Assembly (NCBI RefSeq): GCF_043641665.1
Contig: NC_092180.1
Location: 3,906,391-3,970,390 of the forward strand
Direction: 5' to 3'
Length of the DNA: 64,000 nt
DNA from: Enoplosus armatus
Taxonomy: Eukaryota > Chordata > Actinopteri > Centrarchiformes > Enoplosidae
A model generated the notes under the pieces. That model worked only from the letters and a program-made list of their open reading frames with translations, was not told where the DNA came from and did no database searches. A program made the translations under genes and the position numbers. Positions 51,186 through 63,621 of the stretch are shown in pieces. Every line of letters starts with the position of its first letter. Position 1 is the first letter of the stretch.

Positions 51186-51190
51186 ATTGG
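51186..51190 (-). promoter_or_regulatory. CCAAT box upstream of dbx1
   Basis: Plus ATTGG in ctgattggccgg, about 120 bp upstream of the TATA box in dbx1 orientation, within a GC-richer stretch that continues into AT-rich homeodomain-site-like sequence (gcctaattaaagagcaat at 51330-51347). Confidence 0.45.
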
Positions 51191-53218
51191 CCGGAGGACG
51201 CAATTTATGATTGCATTAGACTTCATAAGCAAGCAACACACAAAGTCCCCGACACAAAAGAGGCTCAGTCATCAATTTTGCATGTTGACCACTTTCTTTT
51301 CAATTTGTTTTGTTTGGCAGAAGCAAGCGGCCTAATTAAAGAGCAATCTTTACAGATCCAGTCATTACAGGGGGACTTTTAATGAGAACTTTAGAAAAGA
51401 TACTTTATTCTTTTCTCTTCGGGGTGTCTTTCTGTTAAGCAGGATATAAAAATACACTCGTTAAAATGCAAAATTATTCTTTTATTCTATTTTCAGTGCT
51501 GCAAAAAATAAACACCCACAGGTAGATAAAACTGGGCTTTAAACGATCTAATACGACCAATGGAAGAACTGGTTCATCTGTTCGTCTGTTCTGTTGGCTT
51601 TTTATTGTTAAACCCACATTTCAAACATTAGCTGCAGACGCTGCGCAGCATCTCCAATGTAAATCAGTTTTAGGGTTTCATGGGATTCTCAACACTCAAT
51701 CTGGCCCTCGTCATGGAATAATGTCTTAAACGGATTTCTGCTATCAAAACGCTTTAACAGATGTGTTAAATATCACTCTTTCTGCACAGGCTTCATTCAG
51801 CGCGCAGAGCCGCAGCTCAGTGCGCACAGGAGAAGTGTGCGGCCTGAGCCGTGCGCTCATGATCCTGTTAACCATGAACTAACTGTCACCCTCAGCTGCG
51901 GAGGAGGCGCCCCTCGGCCTTTCTCTCCTTCCCTCTCTCGGCTTCAGAAAAAAAAAAAAAAAAGCCCAGAGGAATAAAAAAAGCTTTATTTCTAAAGACG
52001 GTTTTGTTCTGCTATTTTAACCGGCTGAATAAAAGTGCATCTGTGATTTGATTTAAAACGCATTCATATGAGCGGACACTGAGACCCCATATAAAACTCT
52101 TATTAAAGCGACTTGGAGCCTGATAGTCGTGTTCTGTCAGCTTTGCCCCTGAAAACCCGTTAAAGCAGAGCGATCAGGCGAAAATTGCACCGCAGAAGCA
52201 AAGAGGGGAGAAAACGACTAGTTGTTGCCAGTTTGAAACCCAATTAAAATAAGAAATACAAGCAAACAAAAAGTCATTCAAGGAAAGAAAAAATACAAAT
52301 GTTTTTAAATTATTTGATTTCATTAATCTGTATTTTAATTCGTCTATTGTTTTTTTTTTTTTTCATTTATAATTTTTTTTATTAGCATGTAGCTCTCGAG
52401 TTAATATTTTGATTTAATAGTCTACATTGCGATCTACAAGCTACTTCTTTTACACTAAAATATGTGTATTTTATTTTTCTTTCCTCTTAGGAAAATAAAA
52501 ACCGTAATATCCTGTGATGAGCGCGCGCAGTTGGTTTTTAATCTCGTGATATTCAGAAACAAATAATATGACGTGCAATATTTTCAGCATATTTTTTATG
52601 TTGTGTGACATGTTTAATGTTCATATGAGTCAATAAAAAAGCTAAAGAAGAAAAGCTCAGTGTTCATCAAAAGTGCGTGTAAACAAACTTTCACTTTATT
52701 ATTATTTAAAGACACATTTGCTGTTTTATTCAGAGTGAAGTAAAACCAGTCAGTCCGCATCATGCGGGATCAGCTCAGATGATGATAAGTGCTTCAACAT
52801 CAATCTAATATAAAGTGGCCACAATCCGATAATTAAAAGGGAACGCCTCCGTGAAATGATCCTTTGGAGAGAGTCGACGCTTATCAGAGGTGCGTCTGCT
52901 TTATGAGCGCAGGACGCGCAAACAGGCGTTAACACAGCGCCTGGTCACCACAGCTACACCTCCAATAAGTAACAAGACCTTCAAAGCTTTTTTATGAGCC
53001 CGTATTCCTTTACTTGGCTGCCCGAAATCCTCCTTTTGTGAGCGGTAAGCAGATGGTTAGCAGGAAGCATAGGCTGCTCTGGCTGACCGAGACTAATTTC
53101 TACGAGCTTTGCAAGCTTGCCACGTCCCCGCTCCTTTACCAGGCCGAGTAAAAACAGCTGGCTGCGGCTGAATTAAAGCCATTAAAAGCACATCTCTGAA
53201 ATATTACCACCACCACCA

Positions 53219-53249
<31 letters not shown>

Positions 53250-53829
53250 CCCTTCAGTATCACTTTGGTATAATCATCCTATGGGATTCAACCGCCCATG
53301 TTAAAGTTTACATGCATTACAGGATGGTTTGCAGTATTTTCTTGCCTCTCTATCACCAGCTCCAATACGTTTATCACACATTTCTATTATTACTATTGTG
53401 TCAGTGTTTTTAATAAGTCATCCATTAATAATTTCTTACAATATTCAATGTGGCATTTTCAGCGTTTTACACAGGCTTCCTATAATATTCATACCGTCAC
53501 TACCTCATTATGTTTATGTTCACTTATGGCGGGCTAATATCCCCATAGGGATTTCACACTGATGTTTATCTCTTCTATATCTCTATAGGGAGGATTACGC
53601 ATATTAATCACTTATGATATAATATCCCTGTAGGGATTTTCCAGTAGACGACCGACACTTAAACGTATAATATTCCGAAGTGAATCTATGGTTTTCCAGA
53701 TACTTCCAGCTGTATTTTATACATATTTATTATTGGATTGTTATACTTTTCCGACAGGCCCTTACCAGTTTACCAAATAGATGAACTTAACCATTGTCTT
53801 GGGTCTCTCTCTGCTTCGTTAAGTGAAAG

Positions 53830-53965
53830 GGGCTGAGTAAATATGTTACCCATGCATGAGAGGCTCTCCATGGGCCGCCCCATTGTGCGGCGGGTCCGAC
53901 AGGTGGTTAACTGTTTATTATTCCCTCATTATTTATCGGTGACGTGGACGCACCGAGGAAAAGGA
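53830..53965. promoter_or_regulatory. Candidate regulatory element upstream of dbx1
   Basis: High-complexity block with ccatgcatgagagg, cccattgtgcgg, acaggtggttaactg (E-box CAGGTG), tgtttattattccctc (forkhead-like TGTTTATT) and ttatcggtgacg. Function inferred from motif density only. Confidence 0.28.
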
Positions 53966-54399
53966 ACTCCCCGTCTTTTCACTTAACCGTAGAGGAACAG
54001 ATTGTGCTGACTGGTTGCAGCCTGGTGTATGACACCGGTCACCAGTCCATCCATCTCAGCCCCGCAGCCGTTCAGCCCGCATCCATCTCCATCAGGGTTT
54101 GGTAAATGAAACGCTTTATTTCGGTTAACACGTCCAGCCTGAAGATTCAGCCATGTTCTGTTGCACGCTTGCCTAATGCAACCATGCAGGCAATCATCTT
54201 TTATTATACTGATATTACATTATATGGCTACACGTCCCAAAAACAATAGACGTATAGATTAACTTGAGACTCATGTTTCCAACGACATTACAGGAATATT
54301 GTATTATTGCGAATATTGTTATTAAAGAGAACTTAATACATGAATAAAGTTGAATTTCAGTGTTGAACATCAGAGGTCCTGTATGGGGATTTTTCTGTG

Positions 54400-54720
54400 T
54401 AAACTAACAAAACTAACAAGTACTGTTTTGGGGTACTTTTATATTTCACGACTTATTTACTTCAGATTTTACATAAACATGATGCATTGTTTTAGATTAA
54501 ATTACCCAGTAATATATGTAGTTACAATTAGCTCCACCTGCTATATTAAAACGCATCATTCAAAATAGGCCAATAATACAGAAAAGAGCCCTTCTGCGTA
54601 ATTGCTAATATGTCCAATTTTGTCCATAATTTTAAGTACATTTTCAGTGTAGGACCTCCACTTGTAACGAGGCATTTTTCCATTGTAGTAAGTGTCTGAA
54701 TACTTCAGACTCGAGCCCAT
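54400..54720 (+). repeat. Fish dispersed repeat, family 2, copy b
   Basis: Contains agattaaattacccagtaat, acaattagctccacctgcta, aaaacgcatcattcaaaata, tccacttgtaacgaggcatt and tgtctgaatacttcagactc, matching copy a in order. Confidence 0.55.
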
Positions 54721-55599
54721 CATGACTTAAACTGTCACAGTTCACAGTGCAGGTTTTCAGATGAAGCTGAAACGAATCCTCGCTCCTGCCATGTGAAGTT
54801 AACCAAACATCTATTTCAGCGGATTCAGTTTGTGACCGGGCTTCACCTCGGCAGCGGCTCCCTCTTGGGGTGTTTTGGCCGCAGCTTCACCTCAGCTCGC
54901 CGGTGGCACTGAAGGTCCCCCGCAGCATCTGGCGCAGGCGGTGCAAAAAGCCCCGCTCAACACTGAGCGAATTAGCAATGCCACAAGATTCAGAAGAGCA
55001 GTGACAAGCATTAAATTGATATTAACTTTGTATTAAACATGGGCCCCTCCTTCTTCCCCAAATGGACCGGAGCCATATCAGTGCACAAAGCGCTCTGTAT
55101 GAACTCTGGCTGCACCTGTTCCCTCTCACTCGGCCATGGGAGTTCAACTTCTTAGTTTCACCCCAGGCTCTTTTTCTCATCTGATTCACCCCACGGTGAA
55201 TTCTTTCAGTTGAGCTTTTGTCATCATTTTTGATCTCATCTTCACACACACACCCCCCCCCCACGTTTACAATTCATCCAAATCGCGTCATTAAGAACGC
55301 GCATTTCACATTTACATTTTCATTGACTTTCCCAAACCGTAACACACGTTTCATTTTCAACCGCAGAAAGTTTCACAGCAGAGTTGCTCTCTCTGGTCCA
55401 GACTGGGACACTTGCCTCCCCTTTCTGCTGTTCATTTATTAGCAGTTGTCAGTATGGATGTCGAGTGGTGTCCTAATCCTCTTAAAGCGCATGTTGGTAC
55501 AGTTTGCATATCATTTTCTCATCTTGGAGAAAGGCCACAACCCTCTCTATTCACAGGGATTCCCTGTCCTCTTTCAGTGCAGCCACCGCCAACAGCATT

Positions 55600-55690
55600 A
55601 GCATAATCTGACAACCAATACCATTGTCCATGACCTTGTATGCAAAGTTAATTGCTCATTAATACCAGACAAAACAGAGGGGTGCAGAGG
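55600..55690. promoter_or_regulatory. Candidate conserved non-coding enhancer near dbx1
   Basis: Dense, low-CpG sequence with clustered motifs: aaccaataccattgtccatg (Sox-like ATTGT), tatgcaaagttaattgctca (octamer-like ATGCAAAG next to TAATT) and cattaatacc. This is the style of vertebrate developmental enhancers. Conservation is not tested. Confidence 0.35.
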
Positions 55691-55937
55691 AAGCACAGTA
55701 GTCCTCTAAATCCTTGTTTTAGAAGGGACAGGCAGGCAGGTGGAACATCCTCCACTGGCTCATTAAACTCTACCTGAAATGATTAGAAGTCATACAAATC
55801 TAAATATTTTAATCCTAGTTATTGACAAAGGCATCTGGTTTCAAAAGAACTCAGAATCAGGTGTGTAAGTAGATGCTGTTTAACCAACATCTCTAGTTTT
55901 AACAATAATCTGGCAGTGATATTGTATTGTATAAAGT

Positions 55938-55938
<1 letters not shown>

Positions 55939-55972
<34 letters not shown>
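55939..55972. repeat. (CA)17 microsatellite
   Basis: Perfect run in the intergenic region upstream of dbx1. Confidence 0.9.
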
Positions 55973-55974
<2 letters not shown>

Positions 55975-57147
55975 GACTCGCACACACTCCCTCAAAAGTA
56001 TATACAATTTGTCACAGTGGCTCAGCGTTAATCAATTGCAAATGTATCTCTCTGCAAGTTTAATCTCATCTCTACATTAGTTTCACGGATGCGGGGCGAT
56101 TTGCAAGGGGAGCCTCCGCACCAAACCTCCCCCCCCAGCACCTGGCAGTCTTTTCGGGTAGCGTCATGTAAACACCCACTGCTTCAAACGGGAGCCCAGT
56201 CTGAGGACCCAAGCGTCACCGCGCAGCACGGAAAAGAAGGCCAGGCTGTGTGGTTGTCAACACCGGTTTAGTTTAGGAGTCCCGTCGTGACATTAGCGGT
56301 GACTCTCCTGGTCGGGGCGACCTGCAGCACTTGTTTGATATAGATATAGCCGCTAATATCTGATTATTATGGAATGAACACACACCAGACAGGGTTCAGA
56401 AGGCCGCCACATGCAGCTGCCTAATACCGTCTTTGTGCTCTGCAGAGCCGCACAGCCGGCAAGGACAAGCTTGAGATGCAATAAAATGCTTGTTTGCAGG
56501 ATTTCTTTTCACCATAACTGATTATGAAATGAGGAAATACTTCTTGTTTTAGTCATGCAGGACAAGTCCATAAAAAGGAGCCATTAAAAGTTTTACTTCA
56601 CTATATTCATCTTTCAAAGAAAGTATTGTTTAGGCTAAAACTTGTTATTTGAGGACTCAGGCCTGGAGGTTTGTTGTTTACTGGGGCTGGAGGCTTGAAG
56701 AAGCGTGTGTGTATGTGTGTGAGTGTGCGTGGGAGGGGTAGCTGTGCAGGGCAGTTGAAGAAGAAGAAGGTATGAATGGGGAAAGAAGGGGCTTGGGTGG
56801 AGGAGGGGATGCTTGACGGACTTCACTGCCTGTTGGCCCTGCAGCATTGATGCCGTGTTGGCCATATAATCGGATTGCCAGTGGGTGAAAGTGAGCCCGG
56901 GTGCTTATGTCAGTTTGCGTCTCGTCAAGCTGAATAATACGCATGGCCAGGGAGTGAAGCGGACGCTTGCCATTGAGGGCTCTCAGTACTTGTGGCTAAG
57001 CATTTCTAAAAGAGAGAAAAAGCCTCATTGGATTCATATATAATTCTCACTCAAGCGTTTTGATGCATTTGCATAACAGGAGGAAACCAGTGATCTTTTC
57101 AGTGCTGCTGCTGCTCCTGCTGCACAAGTGTGTGTTTGCATGTGCCA

Positions 57148-57180
<33 letters not shown>

Positions 57181-60100
57181 TGTGTATCTGAAAGGGCCCT
57201 AGCTGAGCCCTGCATAAACAAGGCTGGACACGGTTCTTGCACTTGGCCTCTCATGATTAATCGAAGATCAACAACAAAAACGACAGAACATTTAGCTTTT
57301 TCCACTTATCTTCTTTCACGTTCAGGAAAAAAAAAAAAACAGAGGCGGGAGCAAAAGTTCAGTGTTTATGTTTTCATGAATGAACATGACCAAAGAAAAC
57401 ACTGCTGACCTTCAGATTCTGCGGATTGCATTTGAAAAGTTTCGCGGAGAGTTGATGACGGGAGTCTTTTCTGATGCTGTATTTCAAACCAGTGTTCCTT
57501 TGCTACATCAGCCGAGGCTCCTGTTGAATTTGGCCTACATGGACTTGACTGAAATTCACTTTAAAACGTCACACAGTAGATGCATTTTAACACACTCCAA
57601 ACTGACTTAAATATTTGGATGAACGCCTCTTTTGATCCACAAGCTGAATTCCTTTCTTAAGCATAATTCTAACGTGTTGTTTTAGCCCACTATCATGTTG
57701 AACCTACAGTGCAGTCAGAAACTATTAAGAATTTAACACCAAACACCTAAACGCCTATTAACGCCTTTTATACACAGTGCCCCAATTTTAGAACAATGTG
57801 GTCTGTCCAGCACGTCTTGCGGGAGATCGTACCGGTTCAACCAAGTTACATAGTGCAGGAACAGGCGTTGGGGGCGCAGAGTGGGAATGAGAGAGGCACC
57901 ATTCTCCCTATAATAAAGTCAGTGTACCATCGAAATTATATTGATGCCGTTATTTTAAGGTAAAAGAGTTACGTAATGTTGCTCTAAGACCAGTTTTTAA
58001 GCAAAAGAACCCAAAACAACAAGGAAGAGAAGATGGCTCGGTACTCTTCCAACTGTCCTAATACTTTACTGCATATCCTTAGATGGTGATCCGTTGATAA
58101 AGCAGTGACAGCAGCCACATGGTCTGAAACATCTGTGGGCCTCAGTGTGAGGCGGCAGTTCACTTGCCACCAGCAGCAGAAGCTGACGGGGCCACTGCAG
58201 TTCTTTTCAACCCGGATGTGGACCATCAGCCGGTCCGTTTGGCCCGTTGAAACTCTCTGAGGCATGATGACCATCAGGATGGTCAGGGTCTTTGGTCATA
58301 CAGACAGCAGTAATATGGTCTGACTTACTTTCCACACAGCAGACCCCCCAGGTCTGATTCCTGGAGCAGTCAAAGTCCTGCATCTCAAAGTCACATACAA
58401 CCATTTGGAGCCACTGGCCTGTGCTGGTTTTCAGTCCCAGTGTGGCCTGTAATTGATCCCATCATTGCATTATGGGGGATTTAATAGGCCCTAGGTGAGG
58501 TGACCTCTGTTCCACCAGGTCTTTAACTCCCCCCTTCGGCTTGTCAGTTCTCCAAACCATCACTCGTCTATCCCTTTCACCGTCTCCTGCAGTCCATTTC
58601 CCCCATTCTTCTACTTCTTCACGCCTCCTCTCTCTCCTCAGGTTTAGCAGCCACGTTGAGCTCAGAGCCGTTTCAGTTTAATGAGCGAGAAATGACACAG
58701 TTTATCCAGATCAGAGACAGTGAGACGCAGGAGTACTTTCATGTTTCTTCCCCCAGCTATCAGCTGAGTGAACAAAGAGACATCAGGATTGCAATTGGCC
58801 TTTCATGATGAACTCATGACCAGGATGTGGGGTTAAGCCAGTCCACCAGAAACAACACGGAAGAGCAAAGCATTCAGAAACTTTGTAGACGACCGCTGAT
58901 GTCTATAAATCTTGCTCTGAATCCTCGGCATCTCAGTCAACTTTTCCCTTACGTCTTCCATTCCCGGTCGTTCAAAGCTGCAATGGGGCATATCTTTGTA
59001 TATTATCTTTAGCTGGAGACTCTTCCTAGAGACCTCTTGTACTTGTACAAAAGCCGAGTGGAGCGGGCAGGGGGAAGGGTCACCTATTGCAGAGTGACCT
59101 CTGCTCTGCAGGGCCAAATGATAAGACACTTAAGGTCAAGGAGAGCACAAAGGCCCGAGAGAGAGTCCACTCCAAAGACAACAAGCCGCAGAGCAGGAAT
59201 TTGAAACTTTCACTTGCTTCAGAAAATCACTTGAGGTAAAGCTTTAAGGAGAGACGTCATCCTTTCATTTGGTAAAATATGAGCTGGATTAAGGACGGAA
59301 GGAGCTCAACCTGCTCTTACAACTTGCCCTCTGTTTAGGGAATATGGAAGATATAAAAAAAACATAAAAAGAGAGTGAGCTATTGTTTGCCCTGCCACAC
59401 ACATAGACAGAGTTTTTAGTTCCAGTTGTTTTACTTTCTAGTTTTCACGGGACATTGTGATTCCAGCTATTATCCATGGCCACGGTTCTCCATGAATGTT
59501 TTCCCATCGTCTTGCCTTTGCGTCTAGGGTTTGATGGATCTTTACAGTCTTTTCTCTGAAGCAGATACAGTGGGACAAGCGGAGACTAATTGATCAAGGG
59601 AAGAAGCAAATCTCAGTGTCACAGTCTGGGAGTCCAACCCTATTAGCTTTACGACGTGTGTCCAAGCAGCGCAGCCTGGCCAGATCTCAGACAATCTCCG
59701 AAATCCCAGCAGATGGATGGGAAATTATAGCTGCCATTTGTTGTAAGGGGCAGACACACATAGTTTTACTCATGCATCTCCTTGAAGTAAATCCGAAGCG
59801 ATCGTTCATGCAATCTGAGAAACTGAAGTTTCTGCATGTTTGCTGACAGTATTACATTATTTGCAATTACTGTTATACGGGATGTTAGCAGCTTGTGAGG
59901 AATGGTCCGTGAAAGGAGGCTAGGACAAGATGACAAACAATGAAAGATCTACAGAATAAAGACACATATGTTCCAATTTTACACCATTCATTGAACTGGG
60001 ACAATATTTCAAGGATTAGAGATAACAGGCCATGATAGGCTGTCTCCTGAGTCCGTGGATCATGGCTGCATTCACATGCAAAGAGACTGCACATACACTT

Positions 60101-60229
60101 TGAAGTTAATGTTTTTACTCCTCTTTCATATGAAAATACATTTTTAATGACCAGCAAGCACAAAAATGTCGATCACAATCAGCCCCTTCCCTCCAAAAAA
60201 TTCACAAGTAAGCTGCGATAATGGATAAC

Positions 60230-60310
60230 GGATGGCATCGACGGCGCGCAAAAAAAACTAATTAATAAAAGCACTTCAATCAATTCATTCGCTATTGCAA
60301 CATCTGACAA
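60230..60310. promoter_or_regulatory. Candidate regulatory element distal to dbx1
   Basis: Contains aaaactaattaataaaagca, tcaatcaattcattcgctat and ctattgcaacatctgacaaa: tandem homeodomain/TALE-like sites (TAATTAAT, TCAATCAATTCA) in a repeat-free stretch. Conservation is not tested. Confidence 0.25.
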
Positions 60311-60609
60311 AGAGAGCAGAATGTGAGCAAGAGACAGTTGGCGAGGGTTGCTAGTTGAGAAAGCTCTATTCAGTCCCCCCGAGGTCCTTCATACTCACAG
60401 AGGAGATGACAAAGAGCACCAGTTAATTAGCAAGAAGTAGCATCTCGAGGAGGACTGTGAAGAAAACCTCCATTCACTTTCTCTGCTCACCTCTCGCTTA
60501 GGAGAAAGACTGAAGGGTTGGAAGGTGGGGGCGGGGGGGGGGGGGGGGGTGAGCAGAGAGCAGGCTAAGCTCAGATTGAGAGCCCGGGCTGCCTGCATGG
60601 GGCTGCCTT

Positions 60610-60900
60610 GCTTGATTTAATTTGGACAGTCACTCTTTTAATTTGCAAGGTCATTGTATCTAACGGGGAGTTTCTATTGAGGCCGACGAACAAGTGAAGG
60701 CCTTGGAGTGCAAGTCAACGATGTCCCCCTTCTGTCTGCTGGATGAGACGCGACCGTGGCGGAGGAAAGAGGAGTAGGATAATGCGGAGAGGGGGATTTG
60801 GAGAGAGGATGAAGTTTTAATTAAGGCACTTCTCAGTTTCTAAGCAGACTAATTTAGCCTTAGTTCCCCACAAGTGTATGAGATGATTGAAACAGAGGTG
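60610..60900. promoter_or_regulatory. Candidate regulatory block distal to dbx1
   Basis: Repeat-free stretch with cttttaatttgcaaggtcat, ttctattgaggccgacgaac, gttttaattaaggcacttct and gactaatttagccttagttc. Several TAATT cores and balanced composition resemble conserved elements. Inference only. Confidence 0.25.
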
Positions 60901-61959
60901 AGGGAGGAGGCTGGAGGGCAGCCTTTATTAGATCTATTGTTGAAGAAGATTTTGAAGTGCCTGAATGTGTCATTAAAAAGAAAATAACAGTTGGAGAAAA
61001 AAGACAACTAATCAGTTGGCCTACTTTCCCTCAATAAAACAGAACTGAGCTAAATTCACTATTGCCCCATGCAGAGTTTGATTTCAAGATGTAAAAACGC
61101 AGGTAAACTGGATGCAGATTAGGAAATAATGTAAAGACTGAGTAATTAGTATTTACCATCGGACCAGGAGCAGAAGGGCAACAGCTTGCATATAAATCTC
61201 TGATGGAGGGAACCTGGTTGGTTTAAATGCTGTTTTTGTTTCACTTGTTTAAATGGAGACCTGATCAGAGCAAAGAACTCCCCAAGGTCCACGGGCTAAG
61301 GTGCAGACAAAGGTAGGGCTGCCTGTGCTAAGGTCCCTGAGGACTGAGGAATATGCAAAGCCCTGAACCTCCACACTGAGGCTGAATTTGAATGGCTTAA
61401 ACCAGGCTGCACCATAAGGAGGCAACATTCAGATCCTCTAGCTACTTGGCTTTACATATAAAGGTTAGAAAATGTAAATGTGTAAATGACAGTGACTGGG
61501 AAGTCAGGGGTTTAAGAATGGAAATGCATGTTTGTATAGTGTCACTGTTGGGAAAGGGGAAGACTAATTAACAGTCAAACAAATAGAAAATAATGAATAA
61601 CTGTAAAACTTCCCTCACATGTAACCCTGGAGCGACAAGAGAGTCCAAAAAAAAAAAAAAAAGAACGAGACAGTTGAGTTCATTGTGTGACAGACAGTGT
61701 CAATCAAACCGCTGTGTGGAAAGCCTCACCGCCCAGGTCTTTGAGGACGTATTGAGTCCCTGTTCATCCTCACTGCACAGTTCTACTCTGTTGAGAGACT
61801 ACGTGGGAGCGGAGCTGCATTTAAACTACCCGTTTGGCTTTTCCTCTGTTTTACTCTGCAGAACACATCAAATCAACAGAATAGTAACTTTCTTTTGCTC
61901 TGTATTTCATTTTCTCCATTGTCCCCGGAAGCTGCAGAAGTGAAAGTTACACAACCACT

Positions 61960-62680
61960 ATGGAAATACGCTCCATTACAAGCAAAAGTGCTGCATTAAA
62001 AGTTTCGAAAAAAGTAAAAGTAAACACATACGAGATCCAAAAAGCTTTCAGGCATCAGAAAAAAACAATAATAATTGTGTTAGGAAAATAAAAATCCCCA
62101 CCCTAAAACACCCCTCTCCGATTTAAGGGAATTTTTCTCCTCCACTTCTAGCTTAAATTCTAGAGCATCAGCTGTTAGAGCAAATCCCCCAGAACGCCTG
62201 ACTTTAAACAGAGCAAGTTCAGTCAACTTTGGTTTTTGTTAACCATGACTTTGGTTGTTCCCTAACAATAGTCATGTGGTAATTAATGTGACCATCAAGA
62301 TCTCTTTAACAAAGTTGTCATTTTAACCCAAAAAGTGGTGTTTGTGCCAAAACCTAATCAAACTTAACCATAACGTTGCATCATAAAACTTATTTACTGA
62401 TTATTAACTGATTTATTTTTCCGGCAACGATTTGTAATTTTGTTGTTTTGAGCATCAAGAGTCTCAGAAAACTTTCAGAGATTTATTCCTGACAGCAGCA
62501 ATATTTTAAGAGCTTATATCATGTTGAGTAGAAAGTCTGGATCTGCAAAGTAACTACCCGCTAAAGCCATCAATATGGAAATGGAGAAAAAGTAAAGCAC
62601 CAGTCCATCAAAACTGTGCTCCTACAGTACTTGGTAACCAAGTAAATGTATTTAGAAACTTCCCACCTCAGATCAATTAG
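61960..62680 (-). repeat. Fish dispersed repeat, family 2, copy c (inverted, interrupted)
   Basis: The left part ctccattacaagcaaaagtg, ctgcattaaaagtttcg and the right part gatctgcaaagtaactaccc, accaagtaaatgtatttaga are the reverse complement of the family ends. About 500 bp of other sequence separates them. Boundaries approximate. Confidence 0.4.
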
Positions 62681-63578
62681 GATGAATTAGTCAGCTCATC
62701 CTGTTGTGTCAATAAGTGTCAAATGGATTCTTCCTGCAGCCAGGAAACTGCTGACAGCAGCCACAACAGCGCTAACTAGCCTCTTTAGAGATGCAGGCTA
62801 ATGGTTAGCTTGCCAGGATAACATTGCCATTTCAGCATCTGTCTCTTTCATGTGTCGACAGGAAGGAAGACGCCAGACAGAGGGCAGCACTTCTGTTTCC
62901 TGCCACTGCTTCACCTGATCAGCTGTCAAACTGTTAAAAGGGGCTTAAGGAGTGCGCTACCTATCAGATGTGATTATTTTATGTTATGTGTGATTATGTA
63001 TCAGCAGCCAGTGACAAATACAAGAGCAATATGAACAGAGGACATTTACAAAACACCACATCCACAGCCATCTAATATCTAATTTGAGATTGTTGATACT
63101 GAAGTCCTTTCTGTAAAGTAAAAAAAAAGTATTAGAGAGAAACGAACCCTAATGCTGTTTCCATATGTCATGAATATCCAAATAGCAGCGTTAGTCAATA
63201 GTCAATATGGAAATGTTGACTGTCCATTTTGTGAGTCATGAATGTTTGTAAGCATGAAAAGTTTGAAAGAAAAGCGAAGACTTTTTTTGTGGGAGAAGTG
63301 TGGAGACTTTTGGGAGGGAGGAGGGATTGAAGGGTTGCGCTCAAATCCCCAGAAAATTCAAAGTGAGAGAGCGGAGGGGGTGGATCTGCCAGAGGAGGAG
63401 GGTGGAGGGGAGGTGGAGGGTGATGTATGGAAGCGTAAGAGTAAGAGTTTATTCACTGGTGTCTGAGGGAGCCATTCAGAGCCACTGAGTGAGTGTCTAT
63501 AGCGGGGCAATCAACCATAGGACTAGGAGGCTTTATCTCTAAAATACAACCCCACCTCCACCACCCCGCTCCACCCTT

Positions 63579-63581
<3 letters not shown>

Positions 63582-63619
<38 letters not shown>
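63582..63619. repeat. (AC)19 microsatellite
   Basis: Perfect run near the right end, followed 27 bp later by cacacacac at 63646. Confidence 0.9.

Positions 63620-63621
<2 letters not shown>

Noticed and set aside
53539..53637. EBF (COE) binding sites
   Set aside because: The TCCC/GGGA half-sites are separated by 4 nt instead of the 2 nt expected for EBF, so the motif is reported only as an unexplained palindrome cluster.
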